From Bicyclus anynana (taxonomy: Eukaryota > Arthropoda > Insecta > Lepidoptera > Nymphalidae): a DNA stretch of 64,000 nucleotides. Where the stretch lies: assembly GCF_947172395.1 (NCBI RefSeq), contig NC_069083.1, forward strand, positions 12,742,501-12,806,500. The letters run 5' to 3'. The notes under the pieces were generated by a model that was given only the letters and a program-made list of their open reading frames with translations, searched no databases and was not told the origin of the DNA. Shown piece by piece: positions 45,830-58,509 of this stretch (the stretch's first letter is position 1; every line of letters begins with the position of its first letter). Both the position numbers and the translations under genes were made by a program.

Positions 45830-47280
45830 ACCGATTTTAAAAATTGTTTTTTTATTTGAAATAATATAACTACTTTCAGATTGATCCATTAAATTTTTAT
45901 GAAAATCGGTTGAGTAATTTTAAAATTATTTATTGCCCGTACTGTGATGCTTTCGTTCACTATGATAAGACACACTAAAACCAGACAACAATAAACTCAA
46001 AATACAACTATAAACTCAATAGCGAAAAATTACATCGTGCTATCTTCTGATCACTTGGAAGGATATTACTTAAAATGTGAAAAACATTAATTAATCAATG
46101 ACGGACTTGGACAGTTCAGATGGACAGTGAACATAGTATGTACCTAGTAAGAAATGATCGATATAGCTAAAAATTTATTAAAAAATAATAACCATAAATA
46201 GATATATACCTTCCTAACGGATAGAATATTTTATTTCTTGCTCGACTACAAAAAGCGATATCAAAAGAGCCCTTGGTCAAGCGTGTGTAGGTCAAGGACT
46301 CGGTCATCGACCTTGCGGCTGCCCACGGAACTTTGTTCTTTTTGGAGTATTTCGGTGCGCTTGTTAAGGACCAATAAGGCAGGAAGTAATCAAACCCAAG
46401 GGTGAATGATCGCTATACCTTTCTAAGATGATCATGATTTAGTTTAAAATGCAGCGTTAACTTTTATTTATTCCCTGGCTATGCCCTGCGGTTTTATCTA
46501 CGTAGACCCTGTTTTAGTAGAAAGTTTTATGAAGGCTTACTTGTCTACGTCTGATGGATAATAGAAACGCAATCTAAATTGGAACGCGCTTGCCTGGAAG
46601 ATGCCTATTCACTCTTGCCTCAAAAGTGTTAGGGGAACGATATATCGACCGTAATAAAATTAATAGTCTATGGCTTTTCCAGATTATAATTGTATCCAGA
46701 TCTATTCAGCCACTCTAGCGAAAAATCCATACTACCAGACTTTTGTGTGTAGGAGTGTAGAGGTACTACATTCAAACGTATTATTGTAGGTATTTATTAC
46801 TTGACTATTTACTAGTACCAATCTCGTAGACCGTAAGATAGAGGAACCGAAATAATACGAGCCGAAAAAGTTTCCACCGAGATGAAGATAACAATAATTA
46901 AAATGACGGACACATCAGAAGGTATTAATATAAAATATTAAATGATATTACGAATGTTCAAATACAATAAAATGGTTGCTAATGAAAATTTACGACCTAT
47001 TGTGTGAAGCCTCATTTTATACCCTCAACAAAAAAGGCAAAAACGAATTCGATTTGCGTTCCAACATTTTTATTTGTAGCTTGTTTCTTGTAAGATGAAT
47101 GGCGACTCAAAGTTGGCATGTTATTACGGAGAAATATATTTAAACCGCATATTACCGAAGCAAATTATGAAATATATCGTTACGATTTATTATACGAAAC
47201 TCATAATGTACAGAGTATATTACAATTATAGCAGATGGCACACCTTTTTTTTTAGTTATCGCGCGAAATCTCTCTGAGAC
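45830..47280. other. No gene seen
   Basis: AT-rich, with short decayed repeat pieces (for example 46540-46620). No exon-like frames. Confidence 0.45.
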
Positions 47281-47287
47281 CCGACTT

Positions 47288-47455
47288 ACAGTGCTCGCCA
47301 CGGATCTTTGTGTTAGTGAAGTTAGCAACAAATGAATGCGCAATGAATCAATAACGGTACAAACGGCGCGGGTGGGGAGTGTTCGTGTCTGTACGAATGC
47401 GCATACTCATTCCGCAGCTAACTTCACAAATATAAAGATCTGTGGCGAGCACTGT
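47288..47455. mobile_element. Hairpin MITE with ~38-bp arms
   Basis: ACAGTGCTCGCCACGGATCT onward (47288-47325) is inverted at 47417-47455. A second, inner inverted pair (AATGAATGCGCA / TGCGCATACTCATT) lies between. Confidence 0.87.
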
Positions 47456-47459
47456 ACTG

Positions 47460-48960
47460 GGGGAGAAGACGGCTTATGTGGGACTTACCACTCAAACTAG
47501 CTGGTGTCTCCATTGCACTACGCCTCTATGGCTCGTCTGTTAGTGAATAATGTCTTGTACAACGTGAGACACATCTAATGTTTAGTGGAAAACTATTGCC
47601 TTTATCGGTGCAACACTTTACAGGCACTCAAGTAACTCATCCTACGAAGCCAAACCCTGCGCTTGTTGATTTGAGCCTTATAAGCCTGTATTTTCACAAG
47701 CAACCAATAAATTACCCTTAAAAACCAAACAAAGCAATGCTGCTTTGCAGTAGGAATAAATACTGCAACTTCTAATGGCCTATAGCCTATACAAATACTT
47801 TGTTAGAAAATAACTTTATTCTTCCCCTCTACAATGGATCAAGAACACAATTACCTAGTGATCATCTCCGTAAACGAGCTCGAAATCTGACGCGGTACCA
47901 GAGTACAGTACTAGTACTAGCTGAGACCAATTATAGAAGGACCTGTATAGCACTTACAGTCACGAACAAAATTGTCTGTCATTTTCAAAGGAAAACGAGC
48001 TTGGATTTTGTATATATCTTATACTAAACTAGAAGTTTTTGGGTGTTTTTTACACAATTCAATTACACAAAAAGGTATTTTTACGGAGCTCTTTAACCGA
48101 CGAATACGATTACAACTATTTAACATCGATTTTATAAGAGACAGTTTTTATAATGGCATTAGATCGTTGATCATATACTTTGACAGAAAAGTAACGTCTA
48201 GCGCGGCAGGTCCTATACAATAATTGGTCTGAGAGTACTAGAGTCTTGTACAACAGTAAGAAATTCTTACCTCTAAAAAGTCTCTCTATTATCTAGTATC
48301 TTGATGAATACCTACCTACCTATCTATTTTTATTGAAACTGTGAGTTTTTTAATTCTACCATAATAATTAAATATTATATAACAAATAAGAAACTTAAGC
48401 TGACTTATTCTAATAACTACACAAATCATGTCCGCTCGGAGTTGTGGCAAGAATACGGGCTGCATTTCCTCGGTGAAATAATTCGGAGAAACTTTGTGGT
48501 ATGCGACTACTACCAAGGATCTCCAATGCAAAAGGGACAAAAGTAACTCTCAGTCAGAGAGGCATACTTGTGCATAATTAGCTAGGTAGATTATAATAAG
48601 GTAATTAAAACTTTTTTGACGACTTTTTAGTTTCAAGTTTTGGGTTTTTTAGCGTGAGAACTTTTTAACATTTGATTACATGGTTATTACAAGTTCGAGT
48701 AACAAAATATATGAGAATTTTTTTTATAACGGTCAAAGAGTCAGCCAAACAAAAAGCTGCCCGTTACAGGCAAGGCGGAAGTGGCAGGCCAACGAGTTCA
48801 AAAAAAGGTTTACAGTAATTCGGCGATAAACGTAAACTCGACCCATGTTCCTAAATAAGAAGATAATATGTAAATTCACACGCTGCCTTGTTCACTCCCA
48901 CTGATGATTTTTGAATATAATAAAAAAAATATAATGAATATTTGCACACATGTAATATGT
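47460..48960. other. No gene supported
   Basis: AT-rich DNA without recognisable repeats. Open frames on either strand are short and lack motifs. Confidence 0.45.
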
Positions 48961-48964
48961 ATTA

Positions 48965-49165
48965 GTCTATACTAATATTATAAAGAGGTAAAGTTTGTAA
49001 GTTTGTAAGTTTGTCACATTTTTTAAATGGGGTAATCTTCGGAACTAGTGGTCCGATTTTAAAAATTCTTTTTCACCAATAGAATGCTACATTATCGGGG
49101 AGTGCTATAGGCTATATTTTATATTGGTATCATATATATTAGCCGAGTTATCACAGTTTTTGTCA
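48965..49165 (+). mobile_element. Helitron-like 5' part
   Basis: Starts CTATACTAATATTATAAAGA and contains GTTTGTAAGTTTGTAAGTTT and CTAGTGGTCCGATTTTAA. Confidence 0.6.
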
Positions 49166-49542
49166 TACAGGTCGGACTGAAAATCCTCTTAAAAAGACTT
49201 ATTCGAATGCGCTGCCTTAACTATTGTGTAAAATTGAAATTAATGTATGGAGACTTTATGTATCTTTAAAAGTTCTACAAAAAGTCCGCGACACCATATA
49301 TCTATCTTCTATATATTAGCAGATATAGTACCTTTTGTGTTTTAAAAATTATTAATTTTATATACTTAGGTTTACGTCATTATTTATACAACTAAACTTT
49401 AATCCTTATTAAAATAAATTATTTAATAATCACAAGGATATTATGGAGATAAGATTTGCCCTTTACAGTATGTTAATTACTTTAATAGTTTCGGAGATAA
49501 TACAAAATTTCTAAAAGACGCATTTCTAAATTCCGCTATATG

Positions 49543-49730
49543 ACGCCCGGCGCTTTCATTTACGTAGTTCCCGTTCCCGTGTGAATATGGGGATCAAACA
49601 TAGCCTATGACACTCGCAAATAACGTAGCTTTCTATTGGTAAAACAATTTTCCAAATCGGTCCACTAGATCCAGAGATTACCTCCTACAACCACACAAAC
49701 TTTACCTCTTTATATTATTAGCATAGAAGT
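49543..49730 (-). mobile_element. Helitron-like element, reversed
   Basis: GACGCCCGGCGCTTTCATTT, GTTCCCGTTCCCGTGTGAAT, ATCGGTCCACTAGATCCAG and a TTTATATTATTAGCATAGA end. Confidence 0.6.
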
Positions 49731-49789
49731 CTCTATTTCTCTTGGTCATACCACCACTCTCGAAGGACTGGACCGATTTTGCTAGGGGT

Positions 49790-50125
49790 AGGAGTAAGAT
49801 AGAGAAGTTACAGGGTAGGGTAGGGTACGGGTAGGGAAGCGTAGGGGTAGGGTAGGTTTAGGGCCGGGTTTAGGGTAGTGGTAGGGTAGGGGTAGAGGTA
49901 GGGTAGTGGTAGGGTAGAGGTACGGGTAGGATAGGGAAGTAGTTGGGTAAGGGTAGGATAGGCGTGAGATAGGGGTACGGGTGGGATAGGGGTAGGAAAG
50001 GGATAGGGTACGGGGAGGGTAGGGGTAGGATGGGGGTAGGGTGTAGGTAAGGTAGGGGTAGGTTTGGGGTAGGGTAGGGTTGGGGTAGTGGTAGGGTAGG
50101 GGTAGGATAGGGTAGGGGTAGTAGT
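49790..50125 (+). repeat. GGGTA/GGGGTA array inside a CTAG-ended repeat
   Basis: About 330 bases of irregular GGGTAGGGGTAGGG-type units, very strand-asymmetric. The flanks (GGACTGGACCGATTTTG before, GCGGACGAAGTCGCGGGCGT-CCGCTAGT after) belong to the family at 11055-11270. It is not the insect telomere repeat TTAGG. Confidence 0.88.
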
Positions 50126-50484
50126 AAAGTTGACATCGAAATTTACGCGGACGAAGTCGCGGGCGTCCGCTAGTCTACTATATATTATGGAAGAGCGGGG
50201 CCGCCCGTCACAAGTTACAGTAGTAATACTGCAAACTTAATGGGATGGTTCCAATCACAATATTACTGCTATGTTTGAAAATAATGTACTAATATGTTGA
50301 ATCTTTGGAAATAAACTATATTTGTATTTATATACCTAATTTTCTATACAAAACAAAAATTTAAGAAAATAAGTTTGCTTTTCCTGAGATTGAAAGGAAA
50401 ATGTGAGCAAAACATGTATTTTTCAAAAAAATAAACTATTGAGAAAATGTAATATGTTTAAAAAATACAGAATTACATTACATA

Positions 50485-50650
50485 TAGGTATCATCATCAT
50501 CATCATCATCATCATCAGCCGATGGACGTCCACTGCAGCTGGACGTAAACCTTTTGCATGGACTTCCAAACACAACGGTCTCGACTCGCCACCATCCAAC
50601 TGCTGCCTACTACGCGCTTGATATCCTTGGTCTACCTAGTGGGGCATCAT
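50485..50650 (-). mobile_element. LINE 3' fragment with CAT microsatellite
   Basis: (CAT)n at about 50491-50518 followed by CGATGGACGTCCACTGCAGC, as at the other RTE ends. Confidence 0.65.
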
Positions 50651-50654
50651 CATA

Positions 50655-50790
50655 TTCGGCTCACTGTTGAGCTCGAGTCTCCTCTCAGAATGAGAGGGGT
50701 TATAATGCACATAACTAAAAAATTGGAGGTGCATGCCCCAGACCGGATTCGAACCTACGCCCTCCAAATCGAAGGCATAGGTCGAAGCAT
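50655..50790 (-). mobile_element. SINE family A with internal deletion
   Basis: GCTCACTGTTGAGCTCGAGT joins directly to TGCACATAACTAAAAAATTG and the B-box end. The middle third is deleted. Confidence 0.7.
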
Positions 50791-51127
50791 AGAGGTCATA
50801 TCCAATGTGCTTTCACGGCTCGCCAACCCGCTTGGTGTCCTCCGTCCACCTAATGGGGCATATTAAAACCCTTTATACTGCTCCACCACAGTCTTGGGGG
50901 AAAATGTTTGACAGTAACGATTTTAAGGTTAAACGATATTGACTACGAGTAACAGCTTCCCTTGCTCTCCGAGGTACGGCGGTGTCACACCACCGAACTG
51001 GTACTGATATATTATTGAAAAAAAGGAAAACTTAATATTTCATAAGCTGACCGACCCAGGATCTCGTGATCAAACGAACCCAACCATAGATCAATTTGTT
51101 TTAGTACGAGTATTTAATAATAGTAGA

Positions 51128-51440
51128 GCCGTGATAGCCCAGTGGATACGACCTCTGCCTCCGATTCCGGAGGGTGTGGGTTCGAATCCGGTCCGGGGCA
51201 TGCACCTCCAACTTTTCAGTTGTGTGCATTTTAAGAAATTAAATATCACGTGTCTCAATCGGTGAAGGAAAACATCGTAAGGAAACCTGCATACCAGAGA
51301 ATTATCTTAATTCTCTGCGTGTGTGAAGTCCGCCAATCCGCATTGGGCCAGCGTGGTGGACAATTGGCCTAACCCCTCTAATTCTGAGAGGAGACTCGAG
51401 CTCAGCAGTGAGCCGAATATGGGTTGATGACGACGACGAT
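51128..51440 (+). mobile_element. SINE family A, reference full-length copy
   Basis: Pol III-type head GTGATAGCCCAGTGGATACG and B-box GGTTCGAATCCGG, then ATGCACCTCCAACTTTTCAG. Next come the body GGTGAAGGAAAACATCGTAA and TCTTAATTCTCTGCGTGTG, and the end GAGCCGAATATGGGTTGATG followed by GACGACGAC. Confidence 0.9.
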
Positions 51441-51444
51441 TTAA

Positions 51445-53940
51445 TAATAGTAAAATCTGTTGTAGTTTGCCACGCTATGTAGTTGCTAATAATACTTAAT
51501 TGCAATAAGTGTCAACATATATTAATAACAATTAATATAAAATTAAATATGTATATTAATAAAATGAATTATTTTCCGTATCTACACGTCCTATACAAGC
51601 TCTGAATATTACAATTCTGTATGTGTATAAAGTAACATCGTGGAATTCGTACCACTAGTTAATAAATACAATAACTATTTATCTACACATATTTATACCC
51701 ACATTTAGCATTATAACTCACAGGTGCATAGCCTTAGGGGTTTACTTTGTAAGTAACGTATAATTTGCAAACATAAAGAATCAGCAACGCATTGTTTATT
51801 GATTCCCTTTTATAACAATCATACTTAATCCTCAATAAATTTTTTAAACGTAGTCTAGGTTGAAATAGGCACAATACAAAAACAAAACATTGAAGATATC
51901 AATATAAATATCGATCGAGAACTTGTGATGCCTCATTTTAAAAAGGATGAAAGGAGAAGTCAATGAGTGGGCCCACTTTTGAACTTTAAGTGTACCTATG
52001 TGCCGTTCTGAAAGTTTAAAAAAAATGTATCTACTAAAAATCTTGGACTTTATAGTCACATTAGGAGTTGGGCTGTGGTGACTTTAGAGGAAGGAAAACC
52101 TCGTCTACTCCAGTGAAGACGCTGAGGTTGACTAGGTAATCGAAATAACCTTTGGCTTCAAACGTTGACGTTGATCAACGCGCCTATTTTTTACATCTCT
52201 TTGCAGTAAATTCATATTTGTGACACTTTCAATTCATTTACCGACTTATCATGTTTTGTTAAAAAAAATGCAGAGTTCTTTTGCTTCAAAAATTGGTTCT
52301 TCAAACATTAAACTACGATGGCTGCGACCAATGGATCGGGTGAACTCTGAAAGGCGATTACGAAGTGATGCGAAGCGATGCGAATATACTGATATCTGCA
52401 TTGCAGTTTAGATGACACTGCGGTAGACATCAGAGAAATCAGCAAATTGCGATTATGTCTCGCTACTTTATAGTAGAGACAGTTGCCAGCAACGAGCCTT
52501 AGGGGAATCGAACAGTGTTTGTGTAGTTTCTGCATTAGAAATATTTTTCCGACACATGTCACAAAATACGACTAATTGCTATTATACTCCAGGCTTGTTC
52601 GGGTCTGAACCTGGTAAAGAGTAAGAAGTATTTTAAGTATGAAGTATCGCTTAGTCTTATGAAGGAAATTAGGTATGGTAAAAACTTAGTTGCCAAATTG
52701 TTTGGCATTTTGGATGCAATCGTAACTGGTGATATATGAGAGTTCAAAGTGGTTTTTGGAATGGGCATACCTAGGAAAGTGGGAGTCAAGGTAAAATGGT
52801 TACGTCAATATGACATCTTCAGGTTATAGCATGGTCTGTATGAACTCTTGACTCTTGAACTGACTCTGAACAATTGAACCAGGTCCTTATATATATTTAA
52901 TTTTTTTAGTCTTTATAAATTCCTAGTGGATTCCCGCGAATCCGTTCGCGTAATATAAGTCTTTACAAATCCCGCAAGAACCATAATTTTTTGAGGATAA
53001 AGGTGATCTGCTCCAAGGTCCAATTTATCTTACAAAATTCCATATAAATCGATTCAGCGGTGTGGGCGTGAAAATATAAAAGGCAGATAGACAGCCAGAC
53101 TTACTATCGAGTTTCTTAGTATGGATGGATATGGATTCCCATCGGTTTACCGGTTGGAATTTGTTTTAAAATAGCGTTAATAATTAAGTAAGTAAGGTAA
53201 ATGAAAGAGGATGGACGTGAACTTGTTTATTTAGGCAATGTAAGCGGTAAAAAACCTTTTATAATAAAAAGGCACATTTTTGTTTTTTATGCTAACCAGG
53301 TATTTTGGTTAATTGTCTGGTCGGTCTCAATTATTGTAATATTTTAGGACTTTTGTGGAAAATGTTAAATTGTTTAACCGTCCTCAATAAAAAGGTTTAG
53401 TATGTGATCCGGTATATATTTATGTTTATTTGTTCGCAATTTTCTCGAAATCACCTCAACTGGTATGGGTGGTTTTTTTACCCAAATTTTACATGGTAGA
53501 TATACAATATTGACATTCGTTGTTTTCTGAAAACAATTAGAGTAACTTTCATTATTAGTAAATAAACATGTAGTAGGTAAAAAAATAAAACACACTAGAA
53601 AAATCTTACCTTATCAAACGCAATAAATGGGTTAATATAGTGGGCGTAGCCTGGGGGATCGGGGTTGTGATATTGTTTAGCATTTCGTAAAAGTCATATT
53701 TGTCCCTCTAGGGCAATAGGGACGTTGACAAGTCGCTCTAATAAAAATGTTCGTATGTATTATAATTTATGTTTGTTTACGAAGAAGAATACATAGCTGA
53801 CGTAACTATAGATGGTTAGACCTTTGACACTTTACAAATTAAGACTTTGCAAAAGGTTTTTAAGTACATATGGCTGAATTGCTTGCTTTGCTGACTCTAT
53901 GAAGTTTGGATCGTGGTAGACGTTTTGGTAGAGGTTTTCA
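51445..53940. other. No gene seen; one diverged CTAG-type repeat
   Basis: AT-rich. 52920-53110 (TCCCGCGAATCCGTTCGCGT, AGACAGCCAGACTTACT) resembles the repeat at 59672. No exon is supported. Confidence 0.45.
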
Positions 53941-53957
53941 CAGTCTCCACTCACAGT

Positions 53958-54265
53958 GGTATGCGCGGTGGATTTACAAGACGGAGGTCCTGGGTTCGAT
54001 CCCCGGCAGGGCCGATTGAGGTTTTCTTAATTGGCTATAATATATAATCTGGCTGGTGAGAGGCTTCGGCCGTGGCTAGTTACCACCCTACCGACAAAGA
54101 TGTACCGCCAAGAGAGGCGCTCCGGTACGATGTCGTGTAGAAACCGAAAGGAGAGTGGATTTCATCCTACTTTTAACAAGTTAGCCTGCTTCCATCTTAG
54201 ATTGCATCATCACTTACCAACAGGTGGGATTGTAGTCAAGGGCTAACTTGTAGAGAATAAAAAAA
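53958..54265 (+). mobile_element. SINE family B
   Basis: GTGGTATGCGCGGTGGATTT, CCTGGGTTCGATCCCCGGCA and the usual body and tail, ending in an A-rich run. Confidence 0.83.
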
Positions 54266-54409
54266 AAGCTTTGGGAGGTAGCCAGGTAACGAACATTGTA
54301 CATACGTACACCCTGAAAATTTGCATCAAATAGCTGACAAGCTTTCAACTTGAACTTAGTAGGAGATAATAGTACAATAGTTGAATATTATTATTTTCAT
54401 TTATTTATC

Positions 54410-54580
54410 ATCATCATCATCATCATCATTAACAACCCATATTCGGCTTACTGTTGAACACGAGTCTCCTTTCAGAATGAGAGGGGTTAGGCCTTAGTCC
54501 ATCGCACTGGCAAATGCGGATGCTTCACACACTATGAAAATTCTCAGGATTTCTCAATTCTCCTCTCGATGTTCAAAAAT
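54410..54580 (-). mobile_element. CAT microsatellite and SINE family A fragment
   Basis: (CAT)n at about 54411-54428, then CCCATATTCGGCTTACTG and GAGTCTCCTTTCAGAATGAG. The rest is decayed. Confidence 0.6.
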
Positions 54581-54599
54581 GGATGTTTTAAGCCTAACC

Positions 54600-56700
54600 T
54601 TAGTGTAACTTAGACCACTAGATCTGAATTCGGTTCCTTAACTGTGCTATTGGGGTCATAAAGGATAGAGATACCTGGATTCTATTCTGATTTTTCAATC
54701 AAAATGGAATCCTATAAGATCTTAATACGAAACTGGTGTTTGTAGATCCAATTTAGACTCCCTACTTTCCACAAGCTACCCTTGTACATAATATGTATTC
54801 TGTGTATTCTGTGCCTGTATTGCTATAGTTATATACGGTGGCATACACGAATTCGCAGAAGATTCTCCTGAGCGAATGTTTAATTAACGTGCCGGGTCTA
54901 TGCGACCAATGAACCCAGATCGGTCAAAGCCTCGCACTGCCTGTTCGCTGCACGCTCATTATTTGCTCCTTACACATTTTATTTCTCAACTTTATGGCTG
55001 TCTCGAGTCCTAACTCCCTTTCTTGCAATTTTCTTTTATTCCCACTTTTTATGTCTGCAGCCTGAGTATTACGTTTCAGAGTGAAGTAAAATTGTTTGAT
55101 GCATTCATTTAAAGTTTATTCTCCATTTATAATATTACAAGAATGTAAAGTTTTTGGTTCTGTAGGGGGTAAATCTACTAAACTGATTTTGAAATGTCTT
55201 TTACCACAGAAAAGCCACGATATTTATGAGTGCCCTTTACTTTAAGTTTCAAGTTAAATGCTTTTACATATTTTTTTGCAGACTACATCCATGCCGATTA
55301 GTCAGCTTTCCCTAATCTGCAATTAGTCGAACGATCTCTAACTGTAATGATAACTACCTACCAGCGGCGAAGAGTATGTACAGTCCTATTCCCGCCGGGT
55401 TACCTTTTAAAAATCCATACCTAAATAACTATTCATTAATGTATGAGAAACCGGAGTTTATATCAAGCGGTATTTTCTTTTCTTTGGGAATTTTCTTTTC
55501 TTTGGGACGCGACGGTTTGCCTTCGTGAAAATTCCATCCTTCGCCACTGCTACCTTCATAACTTATTAAAAACTTGTTTAATAATGAAATACGAGCATAT
55601 TAAGTTATATTATCGTGATCAGATTGTCTTGCCGACTATTTATCGTAGTCCGGCAATCTGACGTAAGTAGTTTTATGAAAAAAATTAGTTACATCCAAAT
55701 CGTCTTGCCTCGAAACCTTTTTCATACGCCCATGGATGAGAATCCGCTTTCCCTACGCCTGACTACGCCACTATAAGTATTCTATTCTTTCATGCTTATT
55801 ATCTTTTGATATCAGCTGAGATTTCCGATCGAACTTGTTTATGAAATTAAAAAGCTATTCGGTATCAACCAATTCAGTTAGAAATATTTTTTCAAATCCA
55901 ACATAGCAAAGAGAAAGGTAGGACCCACTGACACACTTAGAGATCACTTTCCTTGTGACCATTGTTAGGAGGAACTTGCTAATGATAGAGACACATTGTT
56001 TCGTTAACACCCTAATTCATTATTACAGAACTGGATAATTTATTTGACACATTAGAGCTTTTATTTAGAGTAACTATCGCCTTTCGTCTATGGCTAGGTC
56101 TGTTAGTGACGCTTTTTTTACAAACCTGACGTGACGTAGGGGGGTTATGTTCTACGATGTACGTATGTAGGTATGTACTATATGTACTATATACTATATG
56201 ATTAAAATAAGAAATATAACATGATTCAAGAATATTTAAAATTCAACCCCTGAAGTGGTGAAATAGGGGTTAAAAGTTTATATTTACTTCCACGCGGACG
56301 AAGTCGCGGGCGTCCGCTAGTACCTATAAGCTATAAACAGAATGACATAAAAGACAAAATATTCCCATCATACATTAAGGGGCCAGTGATCTTTACTTGA
56401 CACCCCTGAACCAGTTCGGCGAATTACTACTTTAAAATATTTTGAAAATAAAATGCCTCGATGTTTACTTTGTACGATGCGCACATCATAATTATCGAGA
56501 GAAATCAAAGTTCCAGAGCACGTCTCTTGGGAGGATGGTTGTGATTTTATTTATTAAATGTTTAAAGAAAAAAATGTACGGTATTTTAAATTGTTATCTA
56601 GAGGAAATCTGTACGTGAGACTATATTTGTAAAGGAGTCCATAATTTTATAGCTTATTCATGTTGATATATATTTTAAAAGCATTTTCCGAAGAAGCTAT
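54600..56700. other. No gene seen; short repeat scraps
   Basis: AT-rich. Includes a Helitron-like scrap at 55125-55230 and a CTAG-type end (GCGGACGAAGTCGCGGGCGT) at about 56295. Confidence 0.45.
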
Positions 56701-56814
56701 GGTAATATTGTAATCTATACTAATATATTAAACAGAGATAAAGTTTGTGGTCACATACAGTGTAAAATTAGGTAGATACCACTAATCTATTATCTGTTTT
56801 CTATTATAGTATAA

Positions 56815-57205
56815 TATAATATTATAAAGCTGAAGAGTTTGTTTGTTTGTTTGTTTGTTTGATTGTTTGTTTGATTGAACCCGCAAATCTCAGGAACTAC
56901 TGGTCCGATTTGAAAAATTCTTTCAGTGTTAGATAGCCCATTTATCCAGGAAGGCTATAGGCTATATATAATTCCCGTATTCCTACGGGAACAGGTATAA
57001 AACACTGGCTGACGTCGCGCGGTTTCATCCGTGTGGTTCCCGTTCCTGCAGTAATGCGGGAATAATATTAGCTTTTAGCCTTCCTCGATAAATGGGCTAT
57101 CTAACACTGAAAGAATTTTTTAAATCGGACCAGTAGTTGCTAAGATTAGCGCGTTCAACTAAACAAACAAACTCTTCAGCTTTATGATATTAGTATAGAT
57201 ATGGC
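56815..57205. mobile_element. Two Helitron-like copies in inverted orientation
   Basis: 56815-57000 runs plus (AATATTATAAAGCTGAAGAG, GAACTACTGGTCCGATTTG, ATTCCTACGGGAACAG). 57005-57205 runs minus (CTGACGTCGCGCGGTTTCAT, CGGACCAGTAGTTGCTAAG, AACTCTTCAGCTTTATGATA). Together they form arms of about 190 bases. Confidence 0.8.
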
Positions 57206-57719
57206 AAATATCGTTTGATAAAGAAAAAAAATAAACACCCAGTTTGTAAAGAAGCCCACAACAAAGCCAGGTATGATAGTAGAGAAACATGAATGTAAAG
57301 ACAAGTGTAAACAAAACTGCGCTCGTAAATGCCACAGCCTCGGGCGACTCGTTCACTCGGACCGGCTCGCCACGGCCGGCTATTGCACTGAAGACGCACC
57401 AAGTGCAAGGCAAACCTGGTGCACGTAATACTGCATTGCGATTACAAAAGCTAGACTCAACCTTATAATCTTACACGTATCGCGAGTAAAAATAGAACGC
57501 GCTTTAAACAACTCGTAGTGCACGAATGGATCTCGTTAGCTTACTTGCTCGTTAGCTTTAAAATATTTTTTCTTGAGCTTTTTATATGAGCTGTTTCACC
57601 GCGGTAATTTATAAATGATGTTTTTTTTTGTTTTTTTTTTGCTTACCTCAATAACTCGACGACTAAAGAGTTGGTCATCAGTAAAGAGTCGATCTAAAAC
57701 TTATAGGGTGTAGATCTAA

Positions 57720-57905
57720 AACTTTTAAATATCACGTGTTAAGATGGTTGATGGAAAAACAGCGTGTGGAAACCTGCATTCTTGAGAATTTTCTTAATTC
57801 TCTACGTGTTTGAGGTCTACCAATCCGCATTGGTCCAGCGTGGTGGACTATTAGCCTCACCCTGAGAGGAAACTTGTATTCAACAGTGACTCGAATATGG
57901 TTTGT
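57720..57905 (+). mobile_element. SINE family A, headless
   Basis: AATATCACGTGTTAAGATGG, CTTAATTCTCTACGTG, CGCATTGGTCCAGCGTGGTG. Decayed. Confidence 0.7.
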
Positions 57906-57992
57906 TAAGAAGTCAAAAAATATGCGCCAAAAAGAGACCAATTTTCATCAACCAAAATTTTGTCCTATCGCAAACGAAAGAGAGCGTGATGT

Positions 57993-58061
57993 GTTGACAA
58001 AATGATCTTATTATCTCTCTGAACAACTTGATCAGAGAGATAACAAGATAATATTGTCAAC
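57993..58061. repeat. 30-bp inverted repeat
   Basis: GTTGACAAAATGATCTTATT-type arm at 57993-58022 is inverted at 58032-58061 with four mismatches and a nine-base spacer. Confidence 0.85.
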
Positions 58062-58279
58062 TTGATTATTAAAATAAAAGAATATAATTAAATATATCAA
58101 GTTTTTTTGTTAATAAAAACACTGATTACATAAAATAATTTAAGGGACGTAAACAACCAAGATTTAACAATACAGTAGATGTAAAATACCTAACAAAGAT
58201 GGGTCTTTCGAAGGTCAAAGTCAGATCTGCTAGGTTAGTTCACCAAACACAAAAAAAAATTTCCTTATCGTTCGAGTCG

Positions 58280-58500
58280 CTATCAACCCATAGCTCACTG
58301 CTGAGCTCGAGTCTCCTCTCAGATTGGCAGACTTCACACACGCGGAAAATGCTCTGGTATGCAGGTTTCCTTCACCATTTGAGACACGTCATATATTTTT
58401 TTTAAATGCACACAACTGAACAGTTGGAGGTGCATGCCCCGAACCGGATTCGAGCCCACCACCCTCCGGAATCGGAGGCAGAGGTCATATCCACTGGTCT
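58280..58500 (-). mobile_element. SINE family A with internal deletion
   Basis: CTGCTGAGCTCGAGTCTCCT, CTCTGGTATGCAGGTTTCC and GGAGGTGCATGCCCCGAACC with the B-box end GGATTCGAGCCC. Confidence 0.8.
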
Positions 58501-58509
58501 ATCAATTTT

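Noticed and set aside
49790..50125. Interstitial telomere repeat
   Set aside because: Insect telomeres use TTAGG; this array is GGGTA/GGGGTA and sits inside a dispersed element.
49870..50136. Pro/Leu-rich 88-codon minus-strand open frame
   Set aside because: It is a translation of the GGGTA array; all frames of such an array stay open.
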